The notes: generated by a model not told the origin, from the letters alone. A DNA stretch of 64,000 bases from Chryseobacterium herbae (GCF_025154075.1 NZ_JAOAMU010000002.1:752775-816774), one strand, 5' to 3'. Shown: positions 50,907 through 60,110, counted from the first letter of the stretch. A program made the numbers and translations.

Positions 50907-52316
50907 ATGAAAAACAATTTATTGATTTTTACGTTTAGTTTTTTGGCTTTCCCTGCTTTCTGCCGGGCACAGTCTGCGCCGGATTTTAAAGAACTTTTAG
51001 ACAGTGCTATGGTCCGTGATTCTGATCTCAAGATGCAGATTACCCAGAACAAACTCACAGACCTTGACGGACACAAACTGAAAGACATCTTTCTTCCCAC
51101 ATTGGAAGTGAGCGGACAGGTCGGATATCTAAATGCAACTGCAAGACTTACGTCGCCGGAAATTAATCTGGCACCTTTTATCAATATTCCCGAAGGAAGT
51201 TTTAACAATAATCTCAATGTTTCCGGATTCTCAGGGATTGCAAAAGCAGATGCCAAAATGCTTCTCTATTCAGGTGGAAAGGTGAAATACCTGAAAAAAG
51301 CCATTGAAGAAAAGAAAATGTCAGAAGATATTCTCCTTGAAAAAACAAAAGATGATGTAGTGGCTGCTATTTCCAAGGCGTATGATCAGCTTGCTCTTAT
51401 CCATCAGTCTAAAAAGGTGCTGGATGAAAGTAAGAAAAGACTCGATATCAACAGAAAAACAGCAGACAAAGCTTTAGGGTACGGCCTGATCACTCCATAC
51501 GATCATAAAAAAATAGAACTCGCGCAGGCGACTCTGGATGCCAAAATGGTAGAGTATGAGGGCAAAAAAGAGCTTCTTCTTACCCAGCTTTATATCCTGA
51601 GCGGAATCAGTAAAGAACGCCTCAGAATGATTGATCCCGTACTAGCTCCGTTGGAATTGCTTTCCGCACAGAAAGGTATTGAAGAAAGAGCGGAAGTCCG
51701 TGCTTTGGAACATGGTATATCAGCGGCAGACTATAAAATAAAAGCCGAAAGAACCTGGATGATTCCTAAAGTACAGCTGATGGCATCCGCCTATTATATT
51801 GGACTTTACGGAAGCCGTATCAAAACCTCGGAAAATGTAATTCCTGCAGTTCCGGCGCTGGGTTATGAAGGCGCAAAACTGGACTGGAGACCAACCAATG
51901 TTAATATCCTTCCCTTATTAACAGCTGGTGTCGGCTTTAAATGGGAAATCTTTGACGGAAAAGAAGGAAAACATGCAGAAGAAACAGCGAAAGTTGGAAA
52001 AGAAGTCCTTCAGAATAAAAAAGAAGATGCTTTAAAAAAATTAACGCTGAATCAGGCGAATAATCAAACCAATTATGATATTGCGACCGCTCAGATCACT
52101 TTAAAAGCTAAAGAAAAAGAACTCGCTAAAAGCGCACTGATGCAGGCTGAGAAAGAATTCAGATATGGGATGAGCAAATCTTCACAGCTCATCGATGCAG
52201 AAAATGATCTTGAAGTCGTGGAGCTTGAATATCAGAATGCCCTTTTCAACCAGAGAAGAGCCGGAATAGAGCTCATGAGATCGACTCAGGAGCTTGATAT
52301 CACCAAACTTTACTAA
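50907..52316 (+). CDS. TolC-family outer-membrane efflux protein
   Basis: 469 aa with a signal peptide (C-R-A-Q, ~22). Two repeats of helical hairpin plus strands typical of the OEP family; long amphipathic helices, e.g. K-S-A-L-M-Q-A-E-K-E-F-R-Y-G-M near residue 410. Forms the trimeric outer-membrane channel for the HlyD-like adaptor and permease that follow. Confidence 0.9.
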   Translation: MKNNLLIFTFSFLAFPAFCRAQSAPDFKELLDSAMVRDSDLKMQITQNKLTDLDGHKLKDIFLPTLEVSGQVGYLNATARLTSPEINLAPFINIPEGSFNNNLNVSGFSGIAKADAKMLLYSGGKVKYLKKAIEEKKMSEDILLEKTKDDVVAAISKAYDQLALIHQSKKVLDESKKRLDINRKTADKALGYGLITPYDHKKIELAQATLDAKMVEYEGKKELLLTQLYILSGISKERLRMIDPVLAPLELLSAQKGIEERAEVRALEHGISAADYKIKAERTWMIPKVQLMASAYYIGLYGSRIKTSENVIPAVPALGYEGAKLDWRPTNVNILPLLTAGVGFKWEIFDGKEGKHAEETAKVGKEVLQNKKEDALKKLTLNQANNQTNYDIATAQITLKAKEKELAKSALMQAEKEFRYGMSKSSQLIDAENDLEVVELEYQNALFNQRRAGIELMRSTQELDITKLY

Positions 52317-52331
52317 TCCCTAACTATTAAA

Positions 52332-53291
52332 ATGATGCATAAAAATATACTCACCCTCTTTGCTGCTCTTTTTCTATTAGGGAGCTGCAGTGAAAAAAAG
52401 AAAAACCTGAATGATTCCGCGGGAAAGACTAAAAAAGATGTCGTTTCTTTTGCGCCTAAAGTCACCGGAAGAATTCTGAAAATATATGTAACGGAAGGAC
52501 AAACCGTGAAAAAAGGTGACACACTGGCCTTACTGGATGTTCCGGAAGTTTCTGCAAAAATTGCTCAGGCTCAGGGTGCCGTCAGCGCGGCAACAGCTCA
52601 GGAGCAGATGGCAAAAAACGGAGCAACGGGAGATCAGTTGAGACAGCTTCAGGCTAAATATAAAGGCTTGAAAGAACAGTATGAATTTGCCCAGAAATCA
52701 TATAAAAGAGCTAATAATATGTTCCGCGACAGCTTAATGTCTCCACAGGCACACGATGAGGTGTATGCTAAACTTCAGGGTGCAAAAGCCCAGTATGATG
52801 CTGTGGTAGCCGAATTGGATGATGTACAGAGAGGAACCCGCATTGAAAAAGTGGAAATGGCGGCCGGACAGGCTTCACAGGCTAAAGGAGCCCTTCAGGA
52901 GGCCAATGTAGCCTATTCCGAAAGATACATTATCGCGACCAATGATATGGAAGTAGAAACCATCAGTTTGAATGCAGGAGAATTGGCTACGGCTGGTTTT
53001 GCTTTATTCAACGGATATATTCCGGAAAGTACCTATTTCAGATTTACAGTTCCTGAAAGTGCCATTTCAAAATACAAAAAAGGACAGGAGGTCAGTATGC
53101 AGGTGGTTTATAATAAAGAAACTTTAAAGGGAACAGTCGTATACATCAAACAGCTGACAAGGTACGCAGATATTACCACTGCTTATCCGGACTACCAGCT
53201 GCAGGACGCGGTTTATGAGATCAAAGTAAAACCCACAGACATGAATAAGGCTAAAGGTATATTGGTCAATGCTAACGTTATCCTGAAATAA
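52332..53291 (+). CDS. HlyD/MFP-family periplasmic adaptor (lipoprotein)
   Basis: 319 aa with lipobox L-G-S-C (Cys19). Biotinyl-lipoyl-like segment P-K-V-T-G-R-I-L-K-I-Y-V-T-E-G-Q-T-V-K-K-G-D at ~41-63, a long coiled-coil hairpin (~85-190) and a beta-barrel C terminus. Bridges inner-membrane permease and TolC. Follows the TolC gene by 15 bases. Confidence 0.9.
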   Translation: MMHKNILTLFAALFLLGSCSEKKKNLNDSAGKTKKDVVSFAPKVTGRILKIYVTEGQTVKKGDTLALLDVPEVSAKIAQAQGAVSAATAQEQMAKNGATGDQLRQLQAKYKGLKEQYEFAQKSYKRANNMFRDSLMSPQAHDEVYAKLQGAKAQYDAVVAELDDVQRGTRIEKVEMAAGQASQAKGALQEANVAYSERYIIATNDMEVETISLNAGELATAGFALFNGYIPESTYFRFTVPESAISKYKKGQEVSMQVVYNKETLKGTVVYIKQLTRYADITTAYPDYQLQDAVYEIKVKPTDMNKAKGILVNANVILK

Positions 53292-53293
53292 TT

Positions 53294-54484
53294 ATGAAAG
53301 AATTTTTCCGTCTTTTAAAACGAGAGTTCAGGCTTTTTATAGGCAATTCTACCCTAAGGACCGTGTTTTTTCTGGCCCCGGTATTCTATGCCACGCTCTT
53401 AGGTTTCGTGTACAAAAGCGGAAAAGTGGAACATACGCCGGTACTTGTTATCGACCGTGATAATACACCGTTGTCAAGTCAGCTGACAGATATGCTGGGT
53501 GACAATAAAAGCATCAGCATCATTAAATACGCTCAGGAACCTCTGAGTATAAAAGATGAAGTGATCAGACATGAAGCAGCTGCTGTGGTGATTATTCCGT
53601 CAAGGTTTGAAGCTGATATGCTTCAGAAAAAATATCCGGAACTGAATGTATATGTCAATACCGGAAACGTCCTTACCGCGAATTTTGCTTCAAAGGCACT
53701 TCAGCTTACGATAGGAACTTTTTCAGCCGGAGCTTCCATTAAGGCTTTACAAAAAGCAGGAATGCCCGCTACAAAAGCAGCTACTCAATACGAGCCTTTC
53801 AAAGCCAATTATATCACACTTTTCAACACCACGGGAAACTATCTGATCTTTATGTGGCCGGCAATGCTGGCTGTCGTTCTTCAGCAGGTTATTCTTCTGG
53901 CCATGGCGGTAAGTTTTGCAACCGAATTTGAAAGAGGATCTTTTGTGAAAGAATATCTGAAGATGAAAAGATGGGCTTTCCCAACCATGCTGATTAAGGT
54001 GATCCCGATCTGGGTATTCTCCATTCTCATTGTCGGAGTCTATTACTTTATGCATATGATTTTCCGGGTACCGATGCCGGAAGGAATATTCAATTTTATT
54101 CTTCTGACGGCAGTATTTGTCGGCTCCGCTTCATTTTTAGGAGTGCTCATCAGCATATTGATTCCGGATGCTTTGAAAGCCACTCAGATTCTGATGGTGA
54201 TTGCATCTCCGGCATTCATTATCAGTGGATTTACATGGCCATTGAGCGCAATGCCTGCCTTCGTCCAGTTTATTGCTAATATCATTCCCCTGACACCTTT
54301 CCTTCAGGCTTTTAAAATTCTACTGATCCAGAAAGGTTCCGTTGAACTTACATTTCCCTTCTTAAAACATTTAAGCATCTTATTGGTCATCTATGCCATC
54401 CTGGGCTGGATTGCTTTAAAGATCAAACTGTGGTTTATTTTTAGAAATACAGGTTCTAAAGAGGTTGTGGAAGTTGTAGAGTAG
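53294..54484 (+). CDS. ABC-2 type permease (YhhJ/YbhR-like)
   Basis: 396 aa: one N-terminal helix (~22-40), a ~135-residue extracytoplasmic domain and five to six C-terminal helices, with the family motif F-I-I-S-G-F-T-W-P-L-S-A-M-P. Two bases after the adaptor. The operon has no ABC ATPase gene, so either an ATPase from another locus energises it or it works differently. Confidence 0.9.
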   Translation: MKEFFRLLKREFRLFIGNSTLRTVFFLAPVFYATLLGFVYKSGKVEHTPVLVIDRDNTPLSSQLTDMLGDNKSISIIKYAQEPLSIKDEVIRHEAAAVVIIPSRFEADMLQKKYPELNVYVNTGNVLTANFASKALQLTIGTFSAGASIKALQKAGMPATKAATQYEPFKANYITLFNTTGNYLIFMWPAMLAVVLQQVILLAMAVSFATEFERGSFVKEYLKMKRWAFPTMLIKVIPIWVFSILIVGVYYFMHMIFRVPMPEGIFNFILLTAVFVGSASFLGVLISILIPDALKATQILMVIASPAFIISGFTWPLSAMPAFVQFIANIIPLTPFLQAFKILLIQKGSVELTFPFLKHLSILLVIYAILGWIALKIKLWFIFRNTGSKEVVEVVE

Positions 54485-54558
54485 GAGAGTTTTAGGGTAC
54501 TAGGGTTTTAGAGTGCGTCGAGACTAGTGATCAACTACAAATTCACTAATTATTCACC

Positions 54559-54666
54559 TTGCATTCCGAAAACATGTATCCCGTAACTGACAACCAATAA
54601 CCCGCAACTCTCACCCCGCATCCCGCACTCCGTATCTCGGAACCCGCACCCCGGAACCCGCACCCC
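54559..54666. repeat. Heptanucleotide array D (C-rich on + strand)
   Basis: About 15 consecutive 7-bp units on the theme CCCGCAn / CCCGGAA / CTCGGAA / TCCGTAT. Units from 54601 on keep exact 7-bp spacing for ten copies. Same family and orientation as arrays A and B near recF; here no S23 gene is adjacent. A looser G/T-rich stretch (tagggtactaggg) lies before it. Confidence 0.8.
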
Positions 54667-54721
54667 AAACACGTCACCGTTTTTTTCATTCTCCTATAAA
54701 AATCAAAAGAAAAAACTGATA

Positions 54722-54729
54722 TATTTGCT
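54722..54729 (+). promoter_or_regulatory. Bacteroidota -7 box (TATATTTG)
   Basis: TATATTTG 20 bases before the DUF1569 gene start. Confidence 0.45.
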
Positions 54730-54749
54730 TTTAGTTAATTAGAAAGTAT

Positions 54750-55205
54750 ATGGAAAATGTATTTGACGCAAAAGATGCTCAAAACTATATTGATAGGATA
54801 AATAATCTGGTAGAGGACACTCACGGTTTATGGGGGAAAATGACGGTTGATCAGATGCTTGCGCACTGCAGCGTATCTTATGAAATGGTTTATGAGCCTG
54901 AAAAGCATAAAAAGCCGGGATCTATTGCCAAGTTTATTTTGAAGACGTTTGTAAAACCAAAAGTCGTTGGAGAAAAGGCGTATTCAAGAGATTCTCCTAC
55001 GGCTCCGCAGTTTTTGGTTACCGGAAGAAAAAACTTTGATGATGAGAAGAAAAGACTGATTGGTTTTATTCAGAAAACACAACAGTTGGGACATGAAGCT
55101 TTTGACGGTAAAGAGTCGTTCTCTTTTGGGAAATTAAATTCTACAGAGTGGAATAATATGTTTGCAAAACATCTGAACCACCACCTGTCTCAGTTTGGAG
55201 TATAA
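54750..55205 (+). CDS. DUF1569 protein (DinB-like metal-binding four-helix bundle)
   Basis: 151 aa. L-W-G-K-M-T-V-D-Q-M-L-A-H-C and the C-terminal K-H-L-N-H-H-L-S-Q-F-G-V match DUF1569, in the DinB/YfiT superfamily, whose three His bind a metal. Members include thiol-dependent S-transferases. Cytoplasmic. Nine bases precede the next gene. Confidence 0.88.
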   Translation: MENVFDAKDAQNYIDRINNLVEDTHGLWGKMTVDQMLAHCSVSYEMVYEPEKHKKPGSIAKFILKTFVKPKVVGEKAYSRDSPTAPQFLVTGRKNFDDEKKRLIGFIQKTQQLGHEAFDGKESFSFGKLNSTEWNNMFAKHLNHHLSQFGV

Positions 55206-55214
55206 AATCACCCT

Positions 55215-55685
55215 ATGAAAAAACTTTTATGGATCCTCATTCTTGCCTGCAATTTTGCATGGGGGCAAATGCCTGATATTTCAAATGTCTGGCTGAACAA
55301 TAGCAAACCTTATATCGGAACCATTGGCAACAGCGGCCAACAACTGAAACTGAAGGTCAATATTTCCGAACAGAATAAGAAAAATGACCAGGAATACTTT
55401 ATTTCCGGGTATTCTCTTGTGGATGATAACTACGCGAAATATGAAGGGAAAATCACGATTTCGAAATATAGAGATGCAAAAAGAAAAGGAGTGGTTTTCG
55501 GGGATTATGAACTGGCGGAAGAAGCGAAAGGAAAACATTCTGGTATTTTTAAAGGTAAATTTATTTATACCTTCAAGTGGAATAAAAAAACTGAAAAAAT
55601 AGAAGGACAGTATATAGAATTTATTGGAGATTGGAAAAGTTATGACGGAACACTGGACTTTAAAACCCGTTTAAAAAATCAATAA
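55215..55685 (+). CDS. Hypothetical secreted protein
   Basis: 156 aa with a signal peptide (A-W-G-Q, ~18). Beta-rich, with repeated 'Y-E/K-G-x-I/F' strands (K-Y-E-G-K-I-T, S-G-I-F-K-G-K-F, I-E-G-Q-Y-I-E-F), suggesting a small barrel or lipocalin-like fold. Family uncertain. Ends two bases before the next gene. Confidence 0.7.
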   Translation: MKKLLWILILACNFAWGQMPDISNVWLNNSKPYIGTIGNSGQQLKLKVNISEQNKKNDQEYFISGYSLVDDNYAKYEGKITISKYRDAKRKGVVFGDYELAEEAKGKHSGIFKGKFIYTFKWNKKTEKIEGQYIEFIGDWKSYDGTLDFKTRLKNQ

Positions 55686-55687
55686 CC

Positions 55688-56083
55688 ATGTTAAGAAGAA
55701 TATTGGCTGTCCCGGCCGGACTCATTGCAGGAATTATCTGCATTACCATCGTTGAGAAAATAGGTCATCAGGTGTATCCGCCTCCGGCAGCAGCGGGAAG
55801 TGGTGATATGACAGCGATGAAAGAATATGTGGCGACTGCTCCTTTTATGGCGTTGTTTTTCGTGATCATTGGTTATGCACTGGCTGCCTTCGTTTCAGGA
55901 TTTACAGCTTCCAAAGTGGCGAACAATGGAAAAAACACTTCTGCAGCAGTTTGTGGAGTTATTTTTCTGTTCATAACGATTTATATGATGTTTTCTCTGC
56001 CTACGCCGATCTGGTTCTGGGTATTGGGAATTGTCGTTTGGGGATTAGTGTTTGTGGGAAGTAAATTGGCTTTAAAAAAATAA
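55688..56083 (+). CDS. Hypothetical four-TM membrane protein
   Basis: 131 aa with about four hydrophobic helices, including G-Y-A-L-A-A-F-V-S-G-F-T-A-S-K-V. Resembles small integral membrane proteins found near stress or antibiotic-resistance-fold genes in Flavobacteriia; no family name is certain. Probably in one transcript with the preceding two genes. Confidence 0.7.
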   Translation: MLRRILAVPAGLIAGIICITIVEKIGHQVYPPPAAAGSGDMTAMKEYVATAPFMALFFVIIGYALAAFVSGFTASKVANNGKNTSAAVCGVIFLFITIYMMFSLPTPIWFWVLGIVVWGLVFVGSKLALKK

Positions 56084-56175
56084 AAACTAAATATGAAATC
56101 GCTGTCATTGGGTAAATTAAATAGTCATGATAATACGCGATTCCATATGACCATTAAAAAAAATCAAAAATACAT

Positions 56176-56547
56176 ATGAAATTAGGAGCATTTTCAATCA
56201 GTCTAAGTGTCAAGGATCTTCAGAAGTCTAGAGATTTTTACGAAAAACTGGGGTTCTCAGTGATGGCCGGTAAAATGGAGCAGAATTATCTGATCATGAA
56301 AAACGGAGGCACACTGGTAGGCTTATTTCAGGCGATGTTCGACGGAAATATGCTGACATTCAATCCGGGATGGGACGAAAATGCCCAGAATCTGGAATCT
56401 TTCGATGATGTACGCGATATTCAGAAACATTTGAAGGAAAACGGAGTGGAGCTTGAAAAAGCAGCAGACGAAAGCACTTCAGGTCCGGAACATATCTTCC
56501 TGAAAGATCCGGACGGAAACATGATCTTAATAGACCAACACAGATAA
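56176..56547 (+). CDS. VOC (glyoxalase/bleomycin-resistance fold) protein
   Basis: 123 aa. VOC signature: S-V-K-D-L-Q-K-S-R-D-F-Y-E-K-L-G-F, I-M-K-N-G-G, and the C-terminal F-L-K-D-P-D-G-N-M-I-L-I. Metal-dependent enzymes of diverse chemistry or drug-binding proteins; substrate unknown. The E of the canonical last metal site is replaced by L-I-D-Q. Confidence 0.85.
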   Translation: MKLGAFSISLSVKDLQKSRDFYEKLGFSVMAGKMEQNYLIMKNGGTLVGLFQAMFDGNMLTFNPGWDENAQNLESFDDVRDIQKHLKENGVELEKAADESTSGPEHIFLKDPDGNMILIDQHR

Positions 56548-56556
56548 TCCCGAGTT

Positions 56557-57099
56557 ATGAAAATATTAAAGAAAATTATTCTCGTTCTGGCTTCTATCCT
56601 GATTTTATGGATGGTTGTGGCTGCTTTTATCTCAGGAGACTGTGTGTATGAGAAATCAATCACCATCAATGCTCCGGTTGAAAAAGTATGGCAGCAGACG
56701 AATACTTTAAGAGCAATGGATCAGTGGAGCCCATGGAACGACCTGGATCCCGCCATGAAAAGAGACTGGACCGGAACCACCGGACAACCTGGCGAAAAAG
56801 TATGTTGGGACAGTAAGAAAGATGCGGCCGGAAAAGGCTGTCAGGAAGTGAAAAAAATAGATGCAGCAGGAAAAAGAATTGATACGGAACTCCTTTTTTT
56901 GACACCTTATAAAAGTGAAGCCAATGCGTTTGTGAAAATTGTTCCGGAAGGAAACGGCAGCAAAGCGACATGGGGATTTACATCAAAAATACCTTATCCG
57001 TTCACGGTAATGAAATTGTTTATGAATATGGAAGATGCTATTGGAAAAGATTACCAGAAAGGACTTTACAGATTAAAAGAATTATCTGAGAAACCTTAA
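56557..57099 (+). CDS. SRPBCC-family protein with N-terminal TM
   Basis: 180 aa: an N-terminal helix (~7-25), then an SRPBCC (START/polyketide cyclase-like) domain beginning E-K-S-I-T-I-N-A-P-V-E-K-V-W with W-S-P-W and ending in a long helix (Y-Q-K-G-L-Y-R-L-K-E). Hydrophobic ligand-binding cavity fold. Nine bases after the VOC gene. Confidence 0.85.
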   Translation: MKILKKIILVLASILILWMVVAAFISGDCVYEKSITINAPVEKVWQQTNTLRAMDQWSPWNDLDPAMKRDWTGTTGQPGEKVCWDSKKDAAGKGCQEVKKIDAAGKRIDTELLFLTPYKSEANAFVKIVPEGNGSKATWGFTSKIPYPFTVMKLFMNMEDAIGKDYQKGLYRLKELSEKP

Positions 57100-57138
57100 A
57101 AGAAACTCATTAAAACTTAACTCATAAAAAAACAATCA

Positions 57139-57588
57139 ATGGCATCAGTAAACGTTTATTTAACATTTAATGGAAACTGCAAAGAAGCATTCGATTTCTA
57201 CAAATCAGTTTTCGGAGGAGAATATCCTTACATCGGAACTTTCGGAGAAATGCCTCCAATGGAAGGCAAAGAAACTTCCGAAGAAGACAAAAACAAAATC
57301 ATGCATGTTTCTCTTCCTATTTCAAAAGAAACCATCTTAATGGGTAGTGATACTGCCGGAGAATGGTCATCTCAGTTGAAAGAAGGGAATAATTTTGCTA
57401 TTTCCATCAATGCAGAATCTAAAGAAGAAGCTAATCAGTTATTCAATGGGCTTTCTGCTGGAGGACAGGTAACCATGGCATTGGCAGATACTTTCTGGGG
57501 AGCTTATTTCGGAATGTTTACGGATAAATTCGGAATCAACTGGATGGTTAATTACGATGATCCTGCCAAAATGCAACAGCATCCTTAA
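57139..57588 (+). CDS. PhnB-like VOC protein
   Basis: 149 aa. F-N-G-N-C-K-E-A-F-D-F-Y-K-S-V-F-G-G, L-M-G-S-D and W-G-A-Y-F-G-M-F-T-D-K-F-G-I-N-W-M-V-N match the YjdN/PhnB subfamily of VOC proteins. Function unknown. Followed by a terminator. Confidence 0.9.
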   Translation: MASVNVYLTFNGNCKEAFDFYKSVFGGEYPYIGTFGEMPPMEGKETSEEDKNKIMHVSLPISKETILMGSDTAGEWSSQLKEGNNFAISINAESKEEANQLFNGLSAGGQVTMALADTFWGAYFGMFTDKFGINWMVNYDDPAKMQQHP

Positions 57589-57623
57589 GATGTATATTTT
57601 GTATACGAAATATAGTTAAAACT

Positions 57624-57655
57624 AACCGGCGGAAATATCTGCCGGTTTTTATTTT
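57624..57655 (+). terminator. Rho-independent terminator
   Basis: AACCGGC / GCCGGTT stem with a ~10-base interior, followed by TTTATTTT. Ends the transcript that includes the PhnB-like gene. Confidence 0.8.
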
Positions 57656-57783
57656 ACGATACATTTTTTTTAAATTTGGAAAAGGTGGCAGGTTGCAGAT
57701 GACAGTTAGCAGGTGAGATGGATTAGGATGTGGCGATGAAGCCTACTGTATAAAGCTTACAGCCTCCAGCATAAAAAAAAGCT

Positions 57784-58185
57784 ATGAAATTGACCATTGA
57801 ACAAATCAAAGCAGAACATCAGAAAGTAAAAAGCGGAGCAGATTTTCCTGAATATATCCAGGCTATAAAGACTCTTGGCGTTTCGGAGTATACGGTTTCT
57901 GTTGCAGATTTGGGTATAGACTATCTTGATAACGAAAACAATTCGGTTACTACTAGAGGTGAAGATGATGGAGTAAGGAGTATTTCAGGTATCGTTAAAC
58001 TTGAACATTTTAAAACAAGGTTAAAACTTCACCAGCAAGGCGGAACGGATTATCTTACATTCTGCAACGACTGCGCAGAAAACGGCGTAGAAGGCTGGAA
58101 AATGGATCTCAATGCTATGACTTGTACCTATTTTGATACAAAAGGCAACAAAATCCTGATAGAACAGATTCCAGCACACTTGTAG
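57784..58185 (+). CDS. DUF1398 family protein
   Basis: 133 aa with the family's H-x-x-V-K-S-G-A-D-F-P-x-Y-I-Q-x-I-K-x-L-G-V, H-Q-Q-G-G-T-D-Y-x-T-F-C and G-V-E-G-W-x-x-D motifs. Small cytoplasmic protein related to phage lambda envelope-protein-named YbcV family; function unknown. Confidence 0.85.
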   Translation: MKLTIEQIKAEHQKVKSGADFPEYIQAIKTLGVSEYTVSVADLGIDYLDNENNSVTTRGEDDGVRSISGIVKLEHFKTRLKLHQQGGTDYLTFCNDCAENGVEGWKMDLNAMTCTYFDTKGNKILIEQIPAHL

Positions 58186-58224
58186 CCGTTCACCAATAGC
58201 TATTAGCCAACAGCTCATTTATTG

Positions 58225-58255
58225 TTGCAATTATTGATTTAAATTATTAATTTTG
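58225..58255 (+). promoter_or_regulatory. Bacteroidota promoter (TTG, N20, TAATTTTG)
   Basis: TTG at 58225-58227, 20 bases, then TAATTTTG at 58248-58255 fits the -33/-7 arrangement of Bacteroidota housekeeping promoters, 32 bases before the DUF2490 gene. Confidence 0.55.
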
Positions 58256-58287
58256 TTCTGCACGATAGATAATAGTAATTGGTAATT

Positions 58288-58965
58288 ATGAGAAAGGTCT
58301 TTACGAAGCTGGCGTTTACAGTATTGAGTCTGGGGTCAATAGCAACCTATGCACAGAAAAATGATTTGGGAGCGTGGTATATGTATTTCGGGAATAATAA
58401 GATCGGCAAGAAGCTGAATCTGCACAACGAAATCCAGTACCGTAACTTTGATGCAGTAGGAGACCTTGAACAATTATTGATCCGTACAGGAATCGGGTAT
58501 GACCTGACTGAAAATAACAATAATGTTTTGCTGGGGTACGGTTTTATTTTAAGCCAGCCTTATGTAAACGGCGAAAAAAAGGAGAATATAGAGCACAGGA
58601 TCTTCCAGCAGTTTATTACAAAACAGAAATTCGGACGCTTTAATCTGCAGCACAGATATCGTCTGGAAGAGCGTTTTCTGCAGGATAATTTCAGGATGAG
58701 GTTCCGTTATATGATCGGTCTGAATATTCCGATCACCCAAAAAGAAATGCTTCCGAAATCGCTCTACGCTTCGGTGTATAACGAGATCTTCTTAAGTTTT
58801 GACAATCCCGTTTTTGACAGAAACAGAGTTTACGGAGCTTTAGGATACGTTATCAATAAAAACATGAGGATAGAAGCCGGTTATATGAACCAGATTCAGG
58901 AAAACAAGAACCGCGGACAGATCCAGATCGGGTTTTATAATAATATTCCTTTTAATAAAAATTAA
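58288..58965 (+). CDS. DUF2490 outer-membrane beta-barrel protein
   Basis: 225 aa from the ATG at 58288; a TTG nine bases earlier is less likely. Signal peptide (T-Y-A-Q, ~22). DUF2490: G-A-W-Y-M-Y-F-G-N near the start, R-F-N-L-Q-H-R-Y-R-L-E-E-R-F and R-F-R-Y-M in the strands. Small barrel of unknown transport role. Confidence 0.88.
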   Translation: MRKVFTKLAFTVLSLGSIATYAQKNDLGAWYMYFGNNKIGKKLNLHNEIQYRNFDAVGDLEQLLIRTGIGYDLTENNNNVLLGYGFILSQPYVNGEKKENIEHRIFQQFITKQKFGRFNLQHRYRLEERFLQDNFRMRFRYMIGLNIPITQKEMLPKSLYASVYNEIFLSFDNPVFDRNRVYGALGYVINKNMRIEAGYMNQIQENKNRGQIQIGFYNNIPFNKN

Positions 58966-59056
58966 TACTGACAGCCTTTGCCGGATGCCATGATGATGAA
59001 AAAAAACTGTTAGTTTAGACAAGATAATCAACAGATCACAAAATAAATAAACACAT

Positions 59057-60061
59057 ATGCATTCAGGGAAGAGATTTGGAGCGATAGAATTCGCAGTTTG
59101 GACGAGACGCAGTATTTATGTACTCACGGTATTATCGGCCATACCTACAGTTTTATATTTTTTAGGATGGAAATTTGTTTCCGTTCCGTGGCAGCCGATC
59201 GCTATTTTAGGAACAGCTGTCGCTTTTATTGTAGGTTTTAAAAACAATGCGAGTTACAGCAGACTTTGGGAAGCCAGACAGATTTACGGAGCGATTATCA
59301 ATGACAGCCGTAGTTTCGGATATGTTTTAAGAGATGCCCTTTCCAACAAGGATCCGAAAAAGGTAAAAGACATGTTTCACCGTCATTATGCATGGCTTAC
59401 CGCCCTTCGTTTTCAGCTTCGTGAGCCGAGAACCTGGGAAAATATGGGGACGGCACAATATGACGAATATTCTAAGAAATATGATATTCCGGAGAGACTG
59501 ACCAAACTGGATGATGAACTGAAAAATTATCTTTCCGAAACAGAACTTCAATACATTTTAAGCAAAAAAAATAGAGCAACTCAGCTGATGGCAAGCCAGA
59601 GCAAAGAATTGTCCGAAGCCTATGCCAGAGGAGATATCAATGATTTTCAATGGACACAGATCAACCAGCAGCTGGTGAAATTTACAGATGATCAAGGGAA
59701 AGCGGAAAGAATCAAGAATTTTCCATACCCGAGAAATTTTTCATCGATCACCACGTATTTATTGTTGCTGTTCATTCTTTTTGTCCCGTTTGGATTATTG
59801 AAAGAGCTAGATAAATTAGGGGAAGGAACCGTTCTGGAAGGCTGGACAATATGGTTTAATATTCCGTTTTCACTAATGGTTACCTGGTGTTTTCATACCC
59901 TCGACAGTGTAGGAGAAGCATCCGTAAACCCATTTGAAGGAAGCCCGAATGACGTACCGATCACCCAGATCAGCCGTACGATAGAGATTGATATGAGAGA
60001 TATGCTGGATGAATCAGATCTTCCGCCGGCCATTACTCCAAAGAATAATATTGTGCTTTAA
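59057..60061 (+). CDS. Bestrophin-family ion channel
   Basis: 334 aa. Bestrophin/YneE features: R-F-G-A-I-E-F-A-V-W-T-R-R-S, S-Y-S-R-L-W-E-A-R-x-x-Y-G-A-I-I-N-D-S-R, and P-F-E-G-S-P-N-D-V-P. Four membrane helices; pentameric ion channels in bacteria (often Na+-permeable). The stop codon abuts an AGGTAA repeat. Confidence 0.9.
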   Translation: MHSGKRFGAIEFAVWTRRSIYVLTVLSAIPTVLYFLGWKFVSVPWQPIAILGTAVAFIVGFKNNASYSRLWEARQIYGAIINDSRSFGYVLRDALSNKDPKKVKDMFHRHYAWLTALRFQLREPRTWENMGTAQYDEYSKKYDIPERLTKLDDELKNYLSETELQYILSKKNRATQLMASQSKELSEAYARGDINDFQWTQINQQLVKFTDDQGKAERIKNFPYPRNFSSITTYLLLLFILFVPFGLLKELDKLGEGTVLEGWTIWFNIPFSLMVTWCFHTLDSVGEASVNPFEGSPNDVPITQISRTIEIDMRDMLDESDLPPAITPKNNIVL

Positions 60062-60084
60062 GGTAAAGGTAAAGGTAAAGGTAA
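60061..60084. repeat. AGGTAA hexamer repeat (4 copies)
   Basis: Four perfect copies overlapping the last base of the bestrophin stop codon, followed by AGGCTG. A simple-sequence tract prone to slippage. Confidence 0.85.
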
Positions 60085-60110
60085 AGGCTGTGTTCTTTAG
60101 ATAAAAATCC

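Noticed and set aside
56666..56971. 101-aa open frame on the minus strand
   Set aside because: Lies entirely antisense to the clear SRPBCC gene and has shadow-type Phe/Ser/Leu-rich composition.
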